Below are positions 1-7,677 of a stretch of 57,309 nt of DNA, piece after piece. The notes under the pieces are model-generated. The model saw nothing but the letters and a program-made list of their open reading frames with translations, did no database searches and was not told where the DNA came from. A program made the position numbers and the translations under genes. Each line of letters begins with the position of its first letter. Position 1 is the first letter of the stretch. Source of the DNA: a virus; IMG/VR virus record IMGVR_UViG_3300033183_000118, positions 1-57,309 of that record; one strand, 5' to 3'.

Positions 1-84
1 ATCTGCACAACCGTATTTACCCAAGCTGTAAAAGACGCATACGCTGCGCATCTCGCAGCACAGGAACAAGCGGCAGCAGAATAA
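1..84 (+). CDS. C-terminal end of a late structural protein (5' part outside the window)
   Basis: An open frame enters at base 1 and ends at TAA 82-84, giving 27 residues rich in alanine and glutamine that end AAQEQAAAE. The next gene starts at 84 in a TAATG overlap, which supports this as a real translated end. Its position after the tail-fibre cassette, if the genome is circular, suggests a fibre or tail protein. The frame is the same as that of the unfinished gene at the right edge, so the two could be ends of one protein. Too little is present to name it. Confidence 0.6.
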   Translation: MCTTVFTQAVKDAYAAHLAAQEQAAAE

Positions 85-332
85 TGGAAATGGATGGCAT
101 GCTATTCTGGAACGTCCTCTTGACGCTGGTCATCGCGCCAGCCTTTTGGACGTTCCGTCAACACACAGCAGAGGTGAAACGACTAGACATCTTACTGAAC
201 AAGACGCGGGAAGAGCTTGCCAAGCAATACATTACGAAGGCCGAAGTCCACATGGACATCGGTCGCGTCATCGACCGCCTCGAAGCTCTCGACGCAAAGC
301 TCGACCGCATCTTGGACCTGAAGGGACGATAA
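84..332 (+). CDS. Small membrane-anchored coiled-coil protein
   Basis: This 82-residue protein begins with a hydrophobic segment (about residues 7-24, LFWNVLLTLVIAPAFW) followed by a charged, heptad-like helix. That is one N-terminal membrane anchor with a cytoplasmic or periplasmic coiled coil. It starts inside the stop codon of the preceding gene, so it is translationally coupled to it. Small anchored coiled-coil proteins near tail genes can be holin- or spanin-like, but there is no lipobox and no second membrane span, so no function is assigned. The final GGA CGA codons also form the -35-like part of a late promoter. Confidence 0.7.
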   Translation: MEMDGMLFWNVLLTLVIAPAFWTFRQHTAEVKRLDILLNKTREELAKQYITKAEVHMDIGRVIDRLEALDAKLDRILDLKGR

Positions 333-354
333 CCCTGTCTCTCCAGTGTATGAT
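324..354 (+). promoter_or_regulatory. Late promoter, GGACGA-N19-TATGAT, nested in an SD-masking hairpin
   Basis: GGACGA at 324-329 is followed after 19 bases by TATGAT at 349-354, the pattern shared by eight late sites in this genome. TGTC-T-CTCC at 336-344 pairs with GGAGGACA at 370-377 (one bulged T), which covers the Shine-Dalgarno of the gene at 380. Transcripts started from this promoter would begin near 361 and lack the 5' arm. Confidence 0.65.
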
Positions 355-379
355 GATCTCGTCTACATAGGAGGACACC

Positions 380-472
380 ATGAAATCAGCATCTACTAAG
401 AACCGTGCCTTTGGCACCGTCGTCGCTGGCGCAGCCAAGGCGAAGAAAGGTAAAAAGCAGAAACGCAAATGA
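380..472 (+). CDS. 30-residue basic protein
   Basis: A strong AGGAGG (369-374) precedes ATG 380. The product MKSASTKNRAFGTVVAGAAK... ends in a lysine/arginine tail (KAKKGKKQKRK). The stop overlaps the ATG of the next gene as ATGA. The very good ribosome site, coupling and dedicated upstream promoter argue that it is real. It resembles the other tiny basic proteins at 32.5-33.3 kb in style. It may bind nucleic acid, but nothing specific can be said. Confidence 0.6.
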   Translation: MKSASTKNRAFGTVVAGAAKAKKGKKQKRK

Positions 473-729
473 CCCCGAAAAGTAAGATCAAAGCCATCGA
501 CGGTCTTACGAAATCGCAAGGTTGGCGCGTAATGCGTGAGGTAATGGAGCAAGAAATTCTGCAAGCAGCAATGCAAATCGCAGAAACGCCTTCCATGCCA
601 CTCGATGAAATCAACTTCCGTCGCGGCTCTATCTGGGCCGCAAAAACAATGTTGGAACTTCCCGAACGTCTTCGCATGAAACTCGAAGCTGAGAACATTC
701 TCACAAAGGACGACAATGCCGAGCCTTAA
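469..729 (+). CDS. Conserved small late protein upstream of scaffold
   Basis: This 86-residue, mostly helical, soluble protein starts in an ATGA overlap with the previous gene. It contains a central amphipathic helix (MREVMEQEILQAAMQIAETP) and a basic/acidic C-terminus. Its place just before the scaffold and capsid genes suggests a head-assembly or packaging accessory role. No catalytic motif or metal site is visible and I do not recognise the family. Confidence 0.65.
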   Translation: MTPKSKIKAIDGLTKSQGWRVMREVMEQEILQAAMQIAETPSMPLDEINFRRGSIWAAKTMLELPERLRMKLEAENILTKDDNAEP

Positions 730-789
730 CGGGCATACTCGCAACATTAACGCAAACCGTCCCGCTTCGGCTGGACAAAGGAGATAGAA

Positions 790-1827
790 ATGGCAACACC
801 GCAATCACCCGATCAAATGGCCGCAATGGTTGACAACATCGCCGCCAAGCAAATGGGGGTGGCTCCGCAGCAGGCCGAGCAGACACAGCAAGCCAAGGAA
901 CCAACCAAAGAAAGCCCTCAAGAGAAAGCCGCAGAGAAAGGCTCTCCAGAAACTGAAGGCGATAAAATCGGCGCAGACGCCGTTATTTATGAGGTTCAGT
1001 TCTCGGACAACGACACTCGCAAACTGACCCCGCAACAAATTAAATCGACATTCGAACGCTACAGCGCGATGAACTACAAGAACGCGCAGTACAAGCCAGT
1101 CATGGATTTGATCGAGCAGTACATGCGCCAGACGGGCCAAAGCCCAAAGCAAATGGCTGAGTATCTACAGAACGTCCAGAAAGCCCAGCAATCTAACCCA
1201 CAGATGGGCAACACTCAAGGCGACAAGTCTGGCCCGCCCTACGACAAAGCTCCACAGCAAGGCGACCTCGACGCGACCCTAAAGAAGTGGGAAGAAGAGA
1301 ACGCAGCATCTCTACCCCCTGGATACCGCGACATGATGGTCGGCAGCCAGCAGCAGATGCAGGCAATGCAGCAGCAACTGGCTCAAACCCAGCAGATGCT
1401 TCGCCAAGTCTTGGGCAACGCACAAGGTATGACAGACGCAGCACGCGCTGGCATGCAGCAGGGCCAAGTAAAGCAGGCGAACGCAGTCCGCCAGCAGATC
1501 GCAAACAACATCGACCGCAGCCAGCAGGCTCTCAAGCTCCCAGACGACAAGGCGCAAGACTTCATGGTCTTCGCGGCGGAGCGTGGCTACACGATGGAAG
1601 ACTTCGCAGACGTACAGCTAACTTTCAAAGTTATGTCTGACTTCAAAAACAACATGGACAGCCCAGAGATGGAACGCATGCGTCAGATCGCACAGCGTCG
1701 CCAAGCCTTCACTGGCTCTTTAGGCTCTACTCCAGCAGCAAGCGGTGCGCCAGCCGAGGATGCACAAGAGGGCAACCGCTTCGATCAATTCGCTTCTGCC
1801 GCTATGGCGAAGCGCGGGATGGGATAA
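790..1827 (+). CDS. Capsid scaffolding protein (predicted)
   Basis: This 345-residue protein lies directly upstream of the capsid gene and has the usual composition of a scaffold: a disordered glutamine/glutamate/lysine-rich N-terminus, a short conserved patch (VQFSDNDTRKLTPQQIKSTF, about 70-89), and a long glutamine- and alanine-rich helical region. An AAAGGAG precedes ATG 790. Scaffolds direct procapsid assembly and then leave the head. A strong terminator follows, which separates scaffold and capsid transcription. The call rests on position and composition, not on a catalytic motif. Confidence 0.75.
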   Translation: MATPQSPDQMAAMVDNIAAKQMGVAPQQAEQTQQAKEPTKESPQEKAAEKGSPETEGDKIGADAVIYEVQFSDNDTRKLTPQQIKSTFERYSAMNYKNAQYKPVMDLIEQYMRQTGQSPKQMAEYLQNVQKAQQSNPQMGNTQGDKSGPPYDKAPQQGDLDATLKKWEEENAASLPPGYRDMMVGSQQQMQAMQQQLAQTQQMLRQVLGNAQGMTDAARAGMQQGQVKQANAVRQQIANNIDRSQQALKLPDDKAQDFMVFAAERGYTMEDFADVQLTFKVMSDFKNNMDSPEMERMRQIAQRRQAFTGSLGSTPAASGAPAEDAQEGNRFDQFASAAMAKRGMG

Positions 1828-1854
1828 TTTACCTCGTATTCTCTCTGATGACTG

Positions 1855-1880
1855 GCACCGCTTCGGCGGTGCTTTTTTTT
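1855..1880 (+). terminator. Rho-independent terminator after scaffold
   Basis: GCACCGC (1855-1861) and GCGGTGC (1866-1872) form a 7-bp perfect stem closed by the stable tetraloop TTCG, followed by eight T residues (1873-1880). Confidence 0.93.
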
Positions 1881-1885
1881 GATAG

Positions 1886-1916
1886 GGACGAAAAACTTAA
1901 AACAACCGTCTACAAT
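1886..1916 (+). promoter_or_regulatory. Late promoter for the capsid gene, GGACGA-N19-TACAAT
   Basis: GGACGA at 1886-1891 and TACAAT at 1911-1916 are separated by exactly 19 bases, immediately behind the scaffold terminator. The promoter would give a leader of about 115 nt before the capsid ATG. A second, weaker candidate (TTGACC 1978-1983, CTAAAT 2002-2007) resembles a host-type promoter. Confidence 0.65.
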
Positions 1917-2035
1917 CACATCAATGCCACTACGTCGCGCTACGGCCTGACAGGCAGCACTGGGCATCGCGATGGTTTTGACCGCGTAGCTCGCTGAACC
2001 GCTAAATGTAACCAGCCTTACAAGGAGACACTCTC

Positions 2036-3232
2036 ATGGCTGCTATTCAAGGACTTCGCGGATCAGGCGAGTTTTCGACTGATTTCCGCCCCAAAAACTA
2101 CCGTGAGCTTTTCACGCTTATGGAACCAAACGGCAACGCGCCACTGAACGCACTTTTGGCAATGGGATCATCTGAACCTACAGACGACCCTGAGTACAAA
2201 AACTTCCGTGACGAACTGCCTGACCGCAAAATGACTGTGAACGGTGCTGTCGCTTCGACATCTACTGGCACAATCACTATCGACGCGTCTGACGACAACA
2301 AGTTTGCTGTCAACGGATCAATCGTCGTAAACAGCGAAACTGGCGAAGTAATGCACGTTACTGCTGACACTACAGGTACAACCCTGACTGTCACTCGTAA
2401 CATCGGCGGCACTACGCACCAAATCGCTGACAACGCGGAATTGTTCATCGCTGGCTTCGCCGCACAGGAAGGTGGCTCATCGCCAACTGCAATCAGCTTC
2501 GACGCAACAGTTGCATCGAACTACACGCAAATCTTCCGTACAGCGTTCCAAGTATCGAACACTCTAAACTCAACCTTCTTGCGCACTGGCGACAAGATGG
2601 ACGAAGCAATGACCAAAGCTCTAAAGCTACACATGTCAGACATCGAACGTGCGATGTTCTTCGGCGTGAAGCACGAGAGCAACGGTTCTTCTGCGCAACC
2701 AACTCGCTTCACTGGCGGTTTGTTGAACAGCTTGACTAACGTCGTCGACATCACCACAGACTACGGCTCATATGGCGGTTCTGCGGCTGGCGAGATGACT
2801 GAAGAAGGCTTCGACCAGCTTCTGATTTCAACCATCTTTAAGTACGGTTCTAAGCAGAAGATCGCTTTCGTAGGCGAGAACGTAGCGAACCATCTACAAC
2901 AGATGGGTAAAGATCGCTGGCAACCAACTGCACTAGAAGGTGCGTATGGCGTGAACCTAACTCGCTATAACACTTTCGCAGGCGACCTAATGGTTCACTT
3001 GCACCCGCAGTTCCGTCAGGTTCCAAATATGAAGAACGCGATGATTATCGTCGACTTCCCATATTTGACATATCGCTACCTAGAAGGTCGTGACACACAA
3101 CTGTTGGAAAACCGTCAGTCACCTGACGCCGACAGCGTCAAGCACGAGTACCTAACTGAATGTGGCCTTGAGCTTCTTCAGGACAAAGTACACGGCTATA
3201 TCAAAAACTGGAGTACACGCACTGCATCGTAA
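2036..3232 (+). CDS. Major capsid protein, SU10/DUF5309 family
   Basis: This 398-residue protein has the length and layout of the SU10-type major capsid family: a short N-arm, an Ig-like or beta-tongue insertion (about 70-150, many alternating Thr/Val), and the core stretch beginning NYTQIFRTAFQVSNT with DIERAMFFG about 40 residues later. It forms the icosahedral shell. An AAGGAGA lies just before ATG 2036. It has its own promoter and is closed by a strong terminator, as expected for the most abundant virion protein. Confidence 0.9.
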   Translation: MAAIQGLRGSGEFSTDFRPKNYRELFTLMEPNGNAPLNALLAMGSSEPTDDPEYKNFRDELPDRKMTVNGAVASTSTGTITIDASDDNKFAVNGSIVVNSETGEVMHVTADTTGTTLTVTRNIGGTTHQIADNAELFIAGFAAQEGGSSPTAISFDATVASNYTQIFRTAFQVSNTLNSTFLRTGDKMDEAMTKALKLHMSDIERAMFFGVKHESNGSSAQPTRFTGGLLNSLTNVVDITTDYGSYGGSAAGEMTEEGFDQLLISTIFKYGSKQKIAFVGENVANHLQQMGKDRWQPTALEGAYGVNLTRYNTFAGDLMVHLHPQFRQVPNMKNAMIIVDFPYLTYRYLEGRDTQLLENRQSPDADSVKHEYLTECGLELLQDKVHGYIKNWSTRTAS

Positions 3233-3263
3233 GGACGACCGCAGTCGACAAGTAGTACATTAT
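3233..3263 (+). promoter_or_regulatory. Late promoter between capsid and connector genes, GGACGA-N19-CATTAT
   Basis: GGACGA (3233-3238) directly follows the capsid stop codon. The -10-like CATTAT (3258-3263) overlaps the left arm of the capsid terminator. A transcript starting near 3270 would lack most of that arm and escape termination. Confidence 0.55.
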
Positions 3264-3292
3264 AGGGGGCGTAGACACGCCCCCTATTTTTT
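3262..3292 (+). terminator. Terminator after the capsid gene
   Basis: TAGGGGGCGT (3263-3272) pairs with ACGCCCCCTA (3277-3286) around loop AGAC, followed by TTTTTT. The Shine-Dalgarno of the next gene starts right after the T tract. Confidence 0.92.
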
Positions 3293-3301
3293 GGAGGAAA
3301 C

Positions 3302-3655
3302 ATGGCAACTGCACCTAAAAAAACAACCGCCAAAGCAGCGCCCAAGCGCACCCGCGCACGCACTGCTGAAGGCCACTTCATTGCTGACGACCCATCCACA
3401 CCTGATGTGAATGAGGCTTACGTTCAAGAAGAACCAAAAGCCAAGGCAGCACCAAAGCCGAAAGCAGAACCAGCACCTGAACACGTCTGGTATCAATCCC
3501 GCGAGAAAGAACCCACTATGTTCGCGGTTGCTGGCATCAACCCGATCCGCAACTTCAGTAACGGTCGGCTTGAATACAAAGTTCACAAGGACGACGCGGC
3601 TCGCTTCGAAGCCAACCACTTTTTTCAGAACGCCCGTATCGTCAAGAAGGTATGA
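3302..3655 (+). CDS. Conserved head-region protein with basic Ala/Lys/Pro N-terminus
   Basis: This 117-residue protein has a GGAGGAAA ribosome site. Residues 1-60 are low-complexity lysine, alanine and proline, interrupted by the motif GHFIADDPSTPDVNEAYV. The C-terminal half (about 60-117) looks folded, with the pattern MFAVAGINPIRNFSNGRLEY. It sits between the capsid and the adaptor, so a head-decoration, head-fibre or head-completion role is plausible. I cannot identify the family with certainty. Confidence 0.7.
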   Translation: MATAPKKTTAKAAPKRTRARTAEGHFIADDPSTPDVNEAYVQEEPKAKAAPKPKAEPAPEHVWYQSREKEPTMFAVAGINPIRNFSNGRLEYKVHKDDAARFEANHFFQNARIVKKV

Positions 3656-3658
3656 TCC

Positions 3659-4120
3659 ATGGTCCATAGCAACACTAACCCCCACATACGCGAAAAGAAC
3701 GCGCCACTAAACGTATTGGCTATGCAAGCCTTGCGACGCTATGGCGACTTCCATGCTGGCACGGTGGACGGTGACGTGATGCTCATGTTCATTGAATTTG
3801 CCAACATGATTATAGACGAGATACGCATGCACCCATACTACGACGGTGTGGAAGTTGACTATTATCAGTCTCCCACAGACGCCAGAGCCATCAATGACCA
3901 GATTGTCGTAGCAGGATTGCTGTATCACTATGCCGCTCAACAGATGAGCGACAAGCTGCAAATCTATACTCCTCAGTACCAGCGCATCCTGAATGCTCGT
4001 ATGTGGGAGCAGTACAACGGCAACACAAAACTTCAGATGCGTACTGTCGATGGTGGCACCAACAAGCGCAACATCAACGGTGCGAAGACCAACACCAAGA
4101 ACGGGACGGTTAGTTACTAA
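3659..4120 (+). CDS. Head-tail adaptor (tail tubular protein A / gp11-like)
   Basis: This 153-residue protein is the first gene of the connector pair behind the capsid. The segment DQIVVAGLLYHYAAQQMSDK followed by YTPQYQRILNARMWEQY matches the helical pattern of podovirus adaptor proteins that dock under the portal. It ends in an ATGA-type overlap with the nozzle-like gene, so the two are made together. The T7 order capsid - gp11 - gp12 supports the call. Sequence divergence from T7 is large. Confidence 0.65.
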   Translation: MVHSNTNPHIREKNAPLNVLAMQALRRYGDFHAGTVDGDVMLMFIEFANMIIDEIRMHPYYDGVEVDYYQSPTDARAINDQIVVAGLLYHYAAQQMSDKLQIYTPQYQRILNARMWEQYNGNTKLQMRTVDGGTNKRNINGAKTNTKNGTVSY

Positions 4121-5631
4121 TGTCGAGCAGTACACGTTCAGCTACTGGCCTAAAGACCAAGACGTTCGTTTACGAGAACTTCCAAGGTCTCGACACGTCG
4201 CGCGACATCACATCGCTCGACACTGGCAAGGAGCAACACCTTTCCAAGATCAACAATGCGACCGCAGACTGGCGTGGCCAGATTGTGCGTGACGCAGCCT
4301 GCCTCGAACGCGGCGGCGAATATCGTGTCCAACATGTTCGCTTCTTTGGTAAAGACGAATTGGTCTGGGTAGAGCGCACGGGTGCTGGCATCAACTTCAA
4401 CTCAGAACGTGGCCACGTCTTGGAGAATGTCCACGAAGCCACAGCCATTGTAACCAGTACCGTTTTTAACCAGAACGTTATCTTCGCTGCTCGCACCAGA
4501 CCAATGTATTCTTACGACGGCATCACCTTTCAGCGCAACCAATCCCCAGCAGCAGACCTTCTACGCCCAGCATACGTCACGTCTTGCCAAAGACGTCTGG
4601 CGGTTGCAGGTATTCCAGGGCGTGAAACCCAAGTCCACCTTTCTCGCGTCGACCAAGATCAAATCTTCCCAGACGACGAGGAAGAAGATAGCACAAACGT
4701 CTTACGCGCTGGGTTCATCGACGTGGCAAACCTACTCGGCACCGCCGATCAAATCACTGGCATTGGCTCCTTCGAGCAAAACCGCCTCGTCGTCTTCACG
4801 GCTGACCGTGCAATCATCTATCGTGTCGACCCAGACCTTACAAAATGGGTGATCGACGACAACGCCAACATCAACATTGGCTGCGCCAGCCACAATACAA
4901 TCGTAAACGCTGGCACCGACCTACTCTTCTGCTCGCGCTCTGGCGTCCATTCCATCAAGCGTTCAGAAGAAAATGGTATCCTTGTTTACAGCTATTCGAT
5001 GTCCGACAAGATCGACATTCTTTATCGCGAACTCTTTAACTCAGTGGAAGACCCTGAAACAATCAGCGCGGTCTTCGATCAGGATACAGCCCAGTATCAT
5101 ATTTTCTTCCCGCAGGGCAGCGGCACATCATGTAAGCGCCTCACTCTTGCGACAAACCCAGAGGGCGGACAGCCCCAACCTAAGTTCTCAACTGGCGATT
5201 TTCTCAACGCCAACTGTGGTTCATTCCTCGGTGGCAAGCTCGTCTTAGGAACCAACGGTGGTGTCTATGAAGTCCTCAAGGCGGAAGACGATAGAGACGA
5301 TGCTTTCATACCAGAGATGGAGGTCGTTACCCCCTACCTCTGGCATGGGAGTTTGATGGACACAAAGGAAACCGTGAGCATCATCCTGCAAGCCGCAGGA
5401 AAAGGCATAATTGAGATGGATGCAATCGACCTAAGTGGCAGAACAATCGGCTCACTTGTCATCGAGGTAGATGACACATCGGACGACAACTACTTTCTCG
5501 ATGTGCCATTATCCAAACAATATGAACGCAAGTGGTCGCATCGCTATCTCGCAGCCCAATATCGCTTCAAAACCAAGGGCGGTGGCGGGTTACTTAGGAT
5601 AATTGGCTTCGCAGTGACCGTGAGGACGTAA
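4120..5631 (+). CDS. Tail nozzle / tubular protein B-like structural protein
   Basis: This 503-residue beta-rich protein has repeated short blades (for example FEQNRLVVFTADRAIIY, TDLLFCSRSGVHSIK and DQDTAQYHIFFPQ), which fits a beta-propeller nozzle at the tail tip. It starts at 4120, overlapping the adaptor stop, and is followed after one base by a fibre gene. In T7-like virions the nozzle sits below the adaptor and receives the fibres. The function is inferred from gene order and fold pattern. Confidence 0.65.
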   Translation: MSSSTRSATGLKTKTFVYENFQGLDTSRDITSLDTGKEQHLSKINNATADWRGQIVRDAACLERGGEYRVQHVRFFGKDELVWVERTGAGINFNSERGHVLENVHEATAIVTSTVFNQNVIFAARTRPMYSYDGITFQRNQSPAADLLRPAYVTSCQRRLAVAGIPGRETQVHLSRVDQDQIFPDDEEEDSTNVLRAGFIDVANLLGTADQITGIGSFEQNRLVVFTADRAIIYRVDPDLTKWVIDDNANINIGCASHNTIVNAGTDLLFCSRSGVHSIKRSEENGILVYSYSMSDKIDILYRELFNSVEDPETISAVFDQDTAQYHIFFPQGSGTSCKRLTLATNPEGGQPQPKFSTGDFLNANCGSFLGGKLVLGTNGGVYEVLKAEDDRDDAFIPEMEVVTPYLWHGSLMDTKETVSIILQAAGKGIIEMDAIDLSGRTIGSLVIEVDDTSDDNYFLDVPLSKQYERKWSHRYLAAQYRFKTKGGGGLLRIIGFAVTVRT

Positions 5632-5632
5632 A

Positions 5633-7192
5633 ATGGCTCGAATTAGACAACAATACCCACAGAACTACGGTTCATCTGGGAACATCAATACCGAATTTGA
5701 AAACGTAATTCGGTATATCAACGCAGCGGAACTGGGTAACAGTACCATCGGCGAGTTGATGGCGAAAATCTTTGACGCCAACGGCAACTTCGATGGCCCC
5801 ATCGAACTACGCAAGGATAGCTCGGCTGGTATTCAGTACCGCGTCGGCGAATACTCAGACGCTGAAAGCGGGTGGGTAACTCTAGCCACACTGGCTGAAC
5901 TGCGTGGCGAAAGCGGCAAAGACTTTGGTGAGATCGGTGCGCCCATTCTCTTTGGTCGAGTAGACTACACAGCAACCTCTGCGCAAACCGACTTCGATTA
6001 CGCTCACGAAACAACCGACGAAATCCTCGTCTACGTCGACGGTGTCTTGCAACGCGAAGGCGCGACACACGATTACACAACCAGCGACACAGGTGGATCA
6101 GCATCTGCGGGCGTCGTCATCTTCAACTCTGGCCGCACTGCTGGTGAGATTGTATCGCTGTTCAAAATTCGAGCCACAGCGATTACAGGCTACACCCGTA
6201 CAGACGCGGACACTGTGAACGCGCAGGCCGTGTTCCCATTCGTCTTCGACGAAAACACTAAACTTCAGGTGTACAAGAATGGTATCTTGCAGCGTGAAGG
6301 TGGTGCGAACGACTACACAGTACAGCCAGCGAACAACACGGTCACGTTCACAACGCCTGTTCCGTCTGGCAACGTGGTCACAATCCTAACCGTTGAGAAC
6401 ACCTCGGTTCAGGCTGTGACTGGCATGATGTTTGAAGAGAAGTATGTTGACACTGCCTCTGGCTTAATCCGCTTTGACAAGATCACAATCGCTAATGGCG
6501 ACATCGCACAAGCAAAAGTCAGCGACCTTGTCACTGACCTTGGCGAGAAGGCCAAGCTGACTGTGTCGCCATCTACTCCAGTCACCGTAGTAACAGGCGA
6601 CTTGTGGCACGATACATCGGTAACGCCGAACCAACTTAAATTCTACGACGGCACACAATGGCTGCGCACGTCTCCAGATAGTTCTCTCCCTACCTTCACG
6701 ACGTCCAACTCTGGTCAGTTTGTTAAGGTGAACGGCACTGGTACGGCGCTTGAGTATGGCACGGTCGATCTCTCCTCGGTCGTCCCTGTTACACAAAAGG
6801 GCGCAGCCAACGGCGTCGCGTCATTAGATAGTTCTGGTCGATTACCTTCCTCCCAGTTACCAGAAGTGCTTTCATCAGATAGCTTGTATCTAAATGTCGC
6901 GACGCCTTCTGCCCAAAACTATGCGATCAAGCGTATCTACCGCCAAAAGCTGCGGGTCGATGGCATCTCCATCCAAACCACGTCTGGCACATGTACTGTT
7001 CAAATCTCATTTGACGGCGTGGGATATGGCTCAACATTCAGCGCATCTTCCGTCGTGAACGAAAGTGTTCTTGGTACACCACTAGAAATTGACGCGACCA
7101 CAATCTCCCACGAGATTGGCTTCCTTGTCACCAACGTCTCATCGACGTCGCAACTTGAAGTCACGCTCGCGGTCAGTGTGGTTGCGAGCTAG
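5633..7192 (+). CDS. Tail fibre / appendage protein 1
   Basis: This 519-residue fibre protein has an N-terminal anchor (about 1-95) ending GIQYRVGEYSDAESGWVTLATLAEL. Two tandem beta domains follow, each carrying a VYVDGVLQREG or VYKNGILQREG signature about 75 residues apart. Next come WHDTSVTPNQLKFYDGTQWLRTSP, a typical fibre hinge (QKGAANGVASLDSSGRLPSSQLP) and a beta-rich tip. The anchor resembles the N-terminus of the fibre at 51364, suggesting both dock at related sites on the virion. It probably forms a trimer that contacts the host surface. Confidence 0.8.
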   Translation: MARIRQQYPQNYGSSGNINTEFENVIRYINAAELGNSTIGELMAKIFDANGNFDGPIELRKDSSAGIQYRVGEYSDAESGWVTLATLAELRGESGKDFGEIGAPILFGRVDYTATSAQTDFDYAHETTDEILVYVDGVLQREGATHDYTTSDTGGSASAGVVIFNSGRTAGEIVSLFKIRATAITGYTRTDADTVNAQAVFPFVFDENTKLQVYKNGILQREGGANDYTVQPANNTVTFTTPVPSGNVVTILTVENTSVQAVTGMMFEEKYVDTASGLIRFDKITIANGDIAQAKVSDLVTDLGEKAKLTVSPSTPVTVVTGDLWHDTSVTPNQLKFYDGTQWLRTSPDSSLPTFTTSNSGQFVKVNGTGTALEYGTVDLSSVVPVTQKGAANGVASLDSSGRLPSSQLPEVLSSDSLYLNVATPSAQNYAIKRIYRQKLRVDGISIQTTSGTCTVQISFDGVGYGSTFSASSVVNESVLGTPLEIDATTISHEIGFLVTNVSSTSQLEVTLAVSVVAS

Positions 7193-7200
7193 GAGCTTAA

Positions 7201-7677
7201 ATGAAGGATAGGAAGCAGACAAAAGTAGAGCAAGCATACGAAGCGGCACTGCGTGCCAGCTTCGATGCTTTGCGTCTTCCTAAATCTGCATCCGACTTTT
7301 TGATTGATATGTGGTTCTGCATACAAATGTTCGATGACGTCGCCGATGGCGACGAAGTCTCACGCGACAATCTTGACCGTGTTCTATGGTCTACCCTTGT
7401 CGGCATGCCAATGAACCCATTCTATGCGTCCAACGCAAAAACACTCATCCCAGTAATCGCAACGCAAATCCTGAAGTGGCAGGGGTCTGACAAAGTCGAG
7501 CAAGACGGAAAAGCAGACGCCCGTAGTTACGTCTGGCGGGCTGGTTACTATGATCTTGTACTAATAATCGTCCAGCTTTGCCATGGCTATGAAGCAGCAA
7601 TCAAGGCGGCTCCCACCGTTCTGGCTTTATACGGCGAAAAACTTGAGGACTACTTAAAGGAGTTCAATCATGCCTGA
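7201..7677 (+). CDS. Conserved all-helical phage protein with an aspartate-rich motif
   Basis: This 158-residue, apparently all-helical protein lies between the fibre and internal virion genes. Its most conserved-looking part is IQMFDDVADGDEVSRDNL (about 41-58), then ADARSYVWRAGYYDLVLIIVQLCHG. The DDVAD sequence recalls the aspartate-rich helix of isoprenoid-synthase folds, but the protein is far too short for such an enzyme and no second motif is present. A virion-assembly role is more likely from context. The next gene overlaps by 8 bases. Confidence 0.65.
   Translation: MKDRKQTKVEQAYEAALRASFDALRLPKSASDFLIDMWFCIQMFDDVADGDEVSRDNLDRVLWSTLVGMPMNPFYASNAKTLIPVIATQILKWQGSDKVEQDGKADARSYVWRAGYYDLVLIIVQLCHGYEAAIKAAPTVLALYGEKLEDYLKEFNHA

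Noticed and set aside
716-787. A 23-codon frame between the small late protein and the scaffold gene
   Set aside because: It has no ribosome site and its sequence is low in information; it is probably spacer.
5624-5654. GGACGT-N19-AACAAT before the fibre gene at 5633
   Set aside because: The -35-like box has one mismatch and the start point would lie after the ATG; nearby genes are coupled without a promoter.
7201-7677. Terpene-synthase-like call from DDVAD
   Set aside because: Only one short motif, no second metal-binding motif, and about half the length of the enzyme family.
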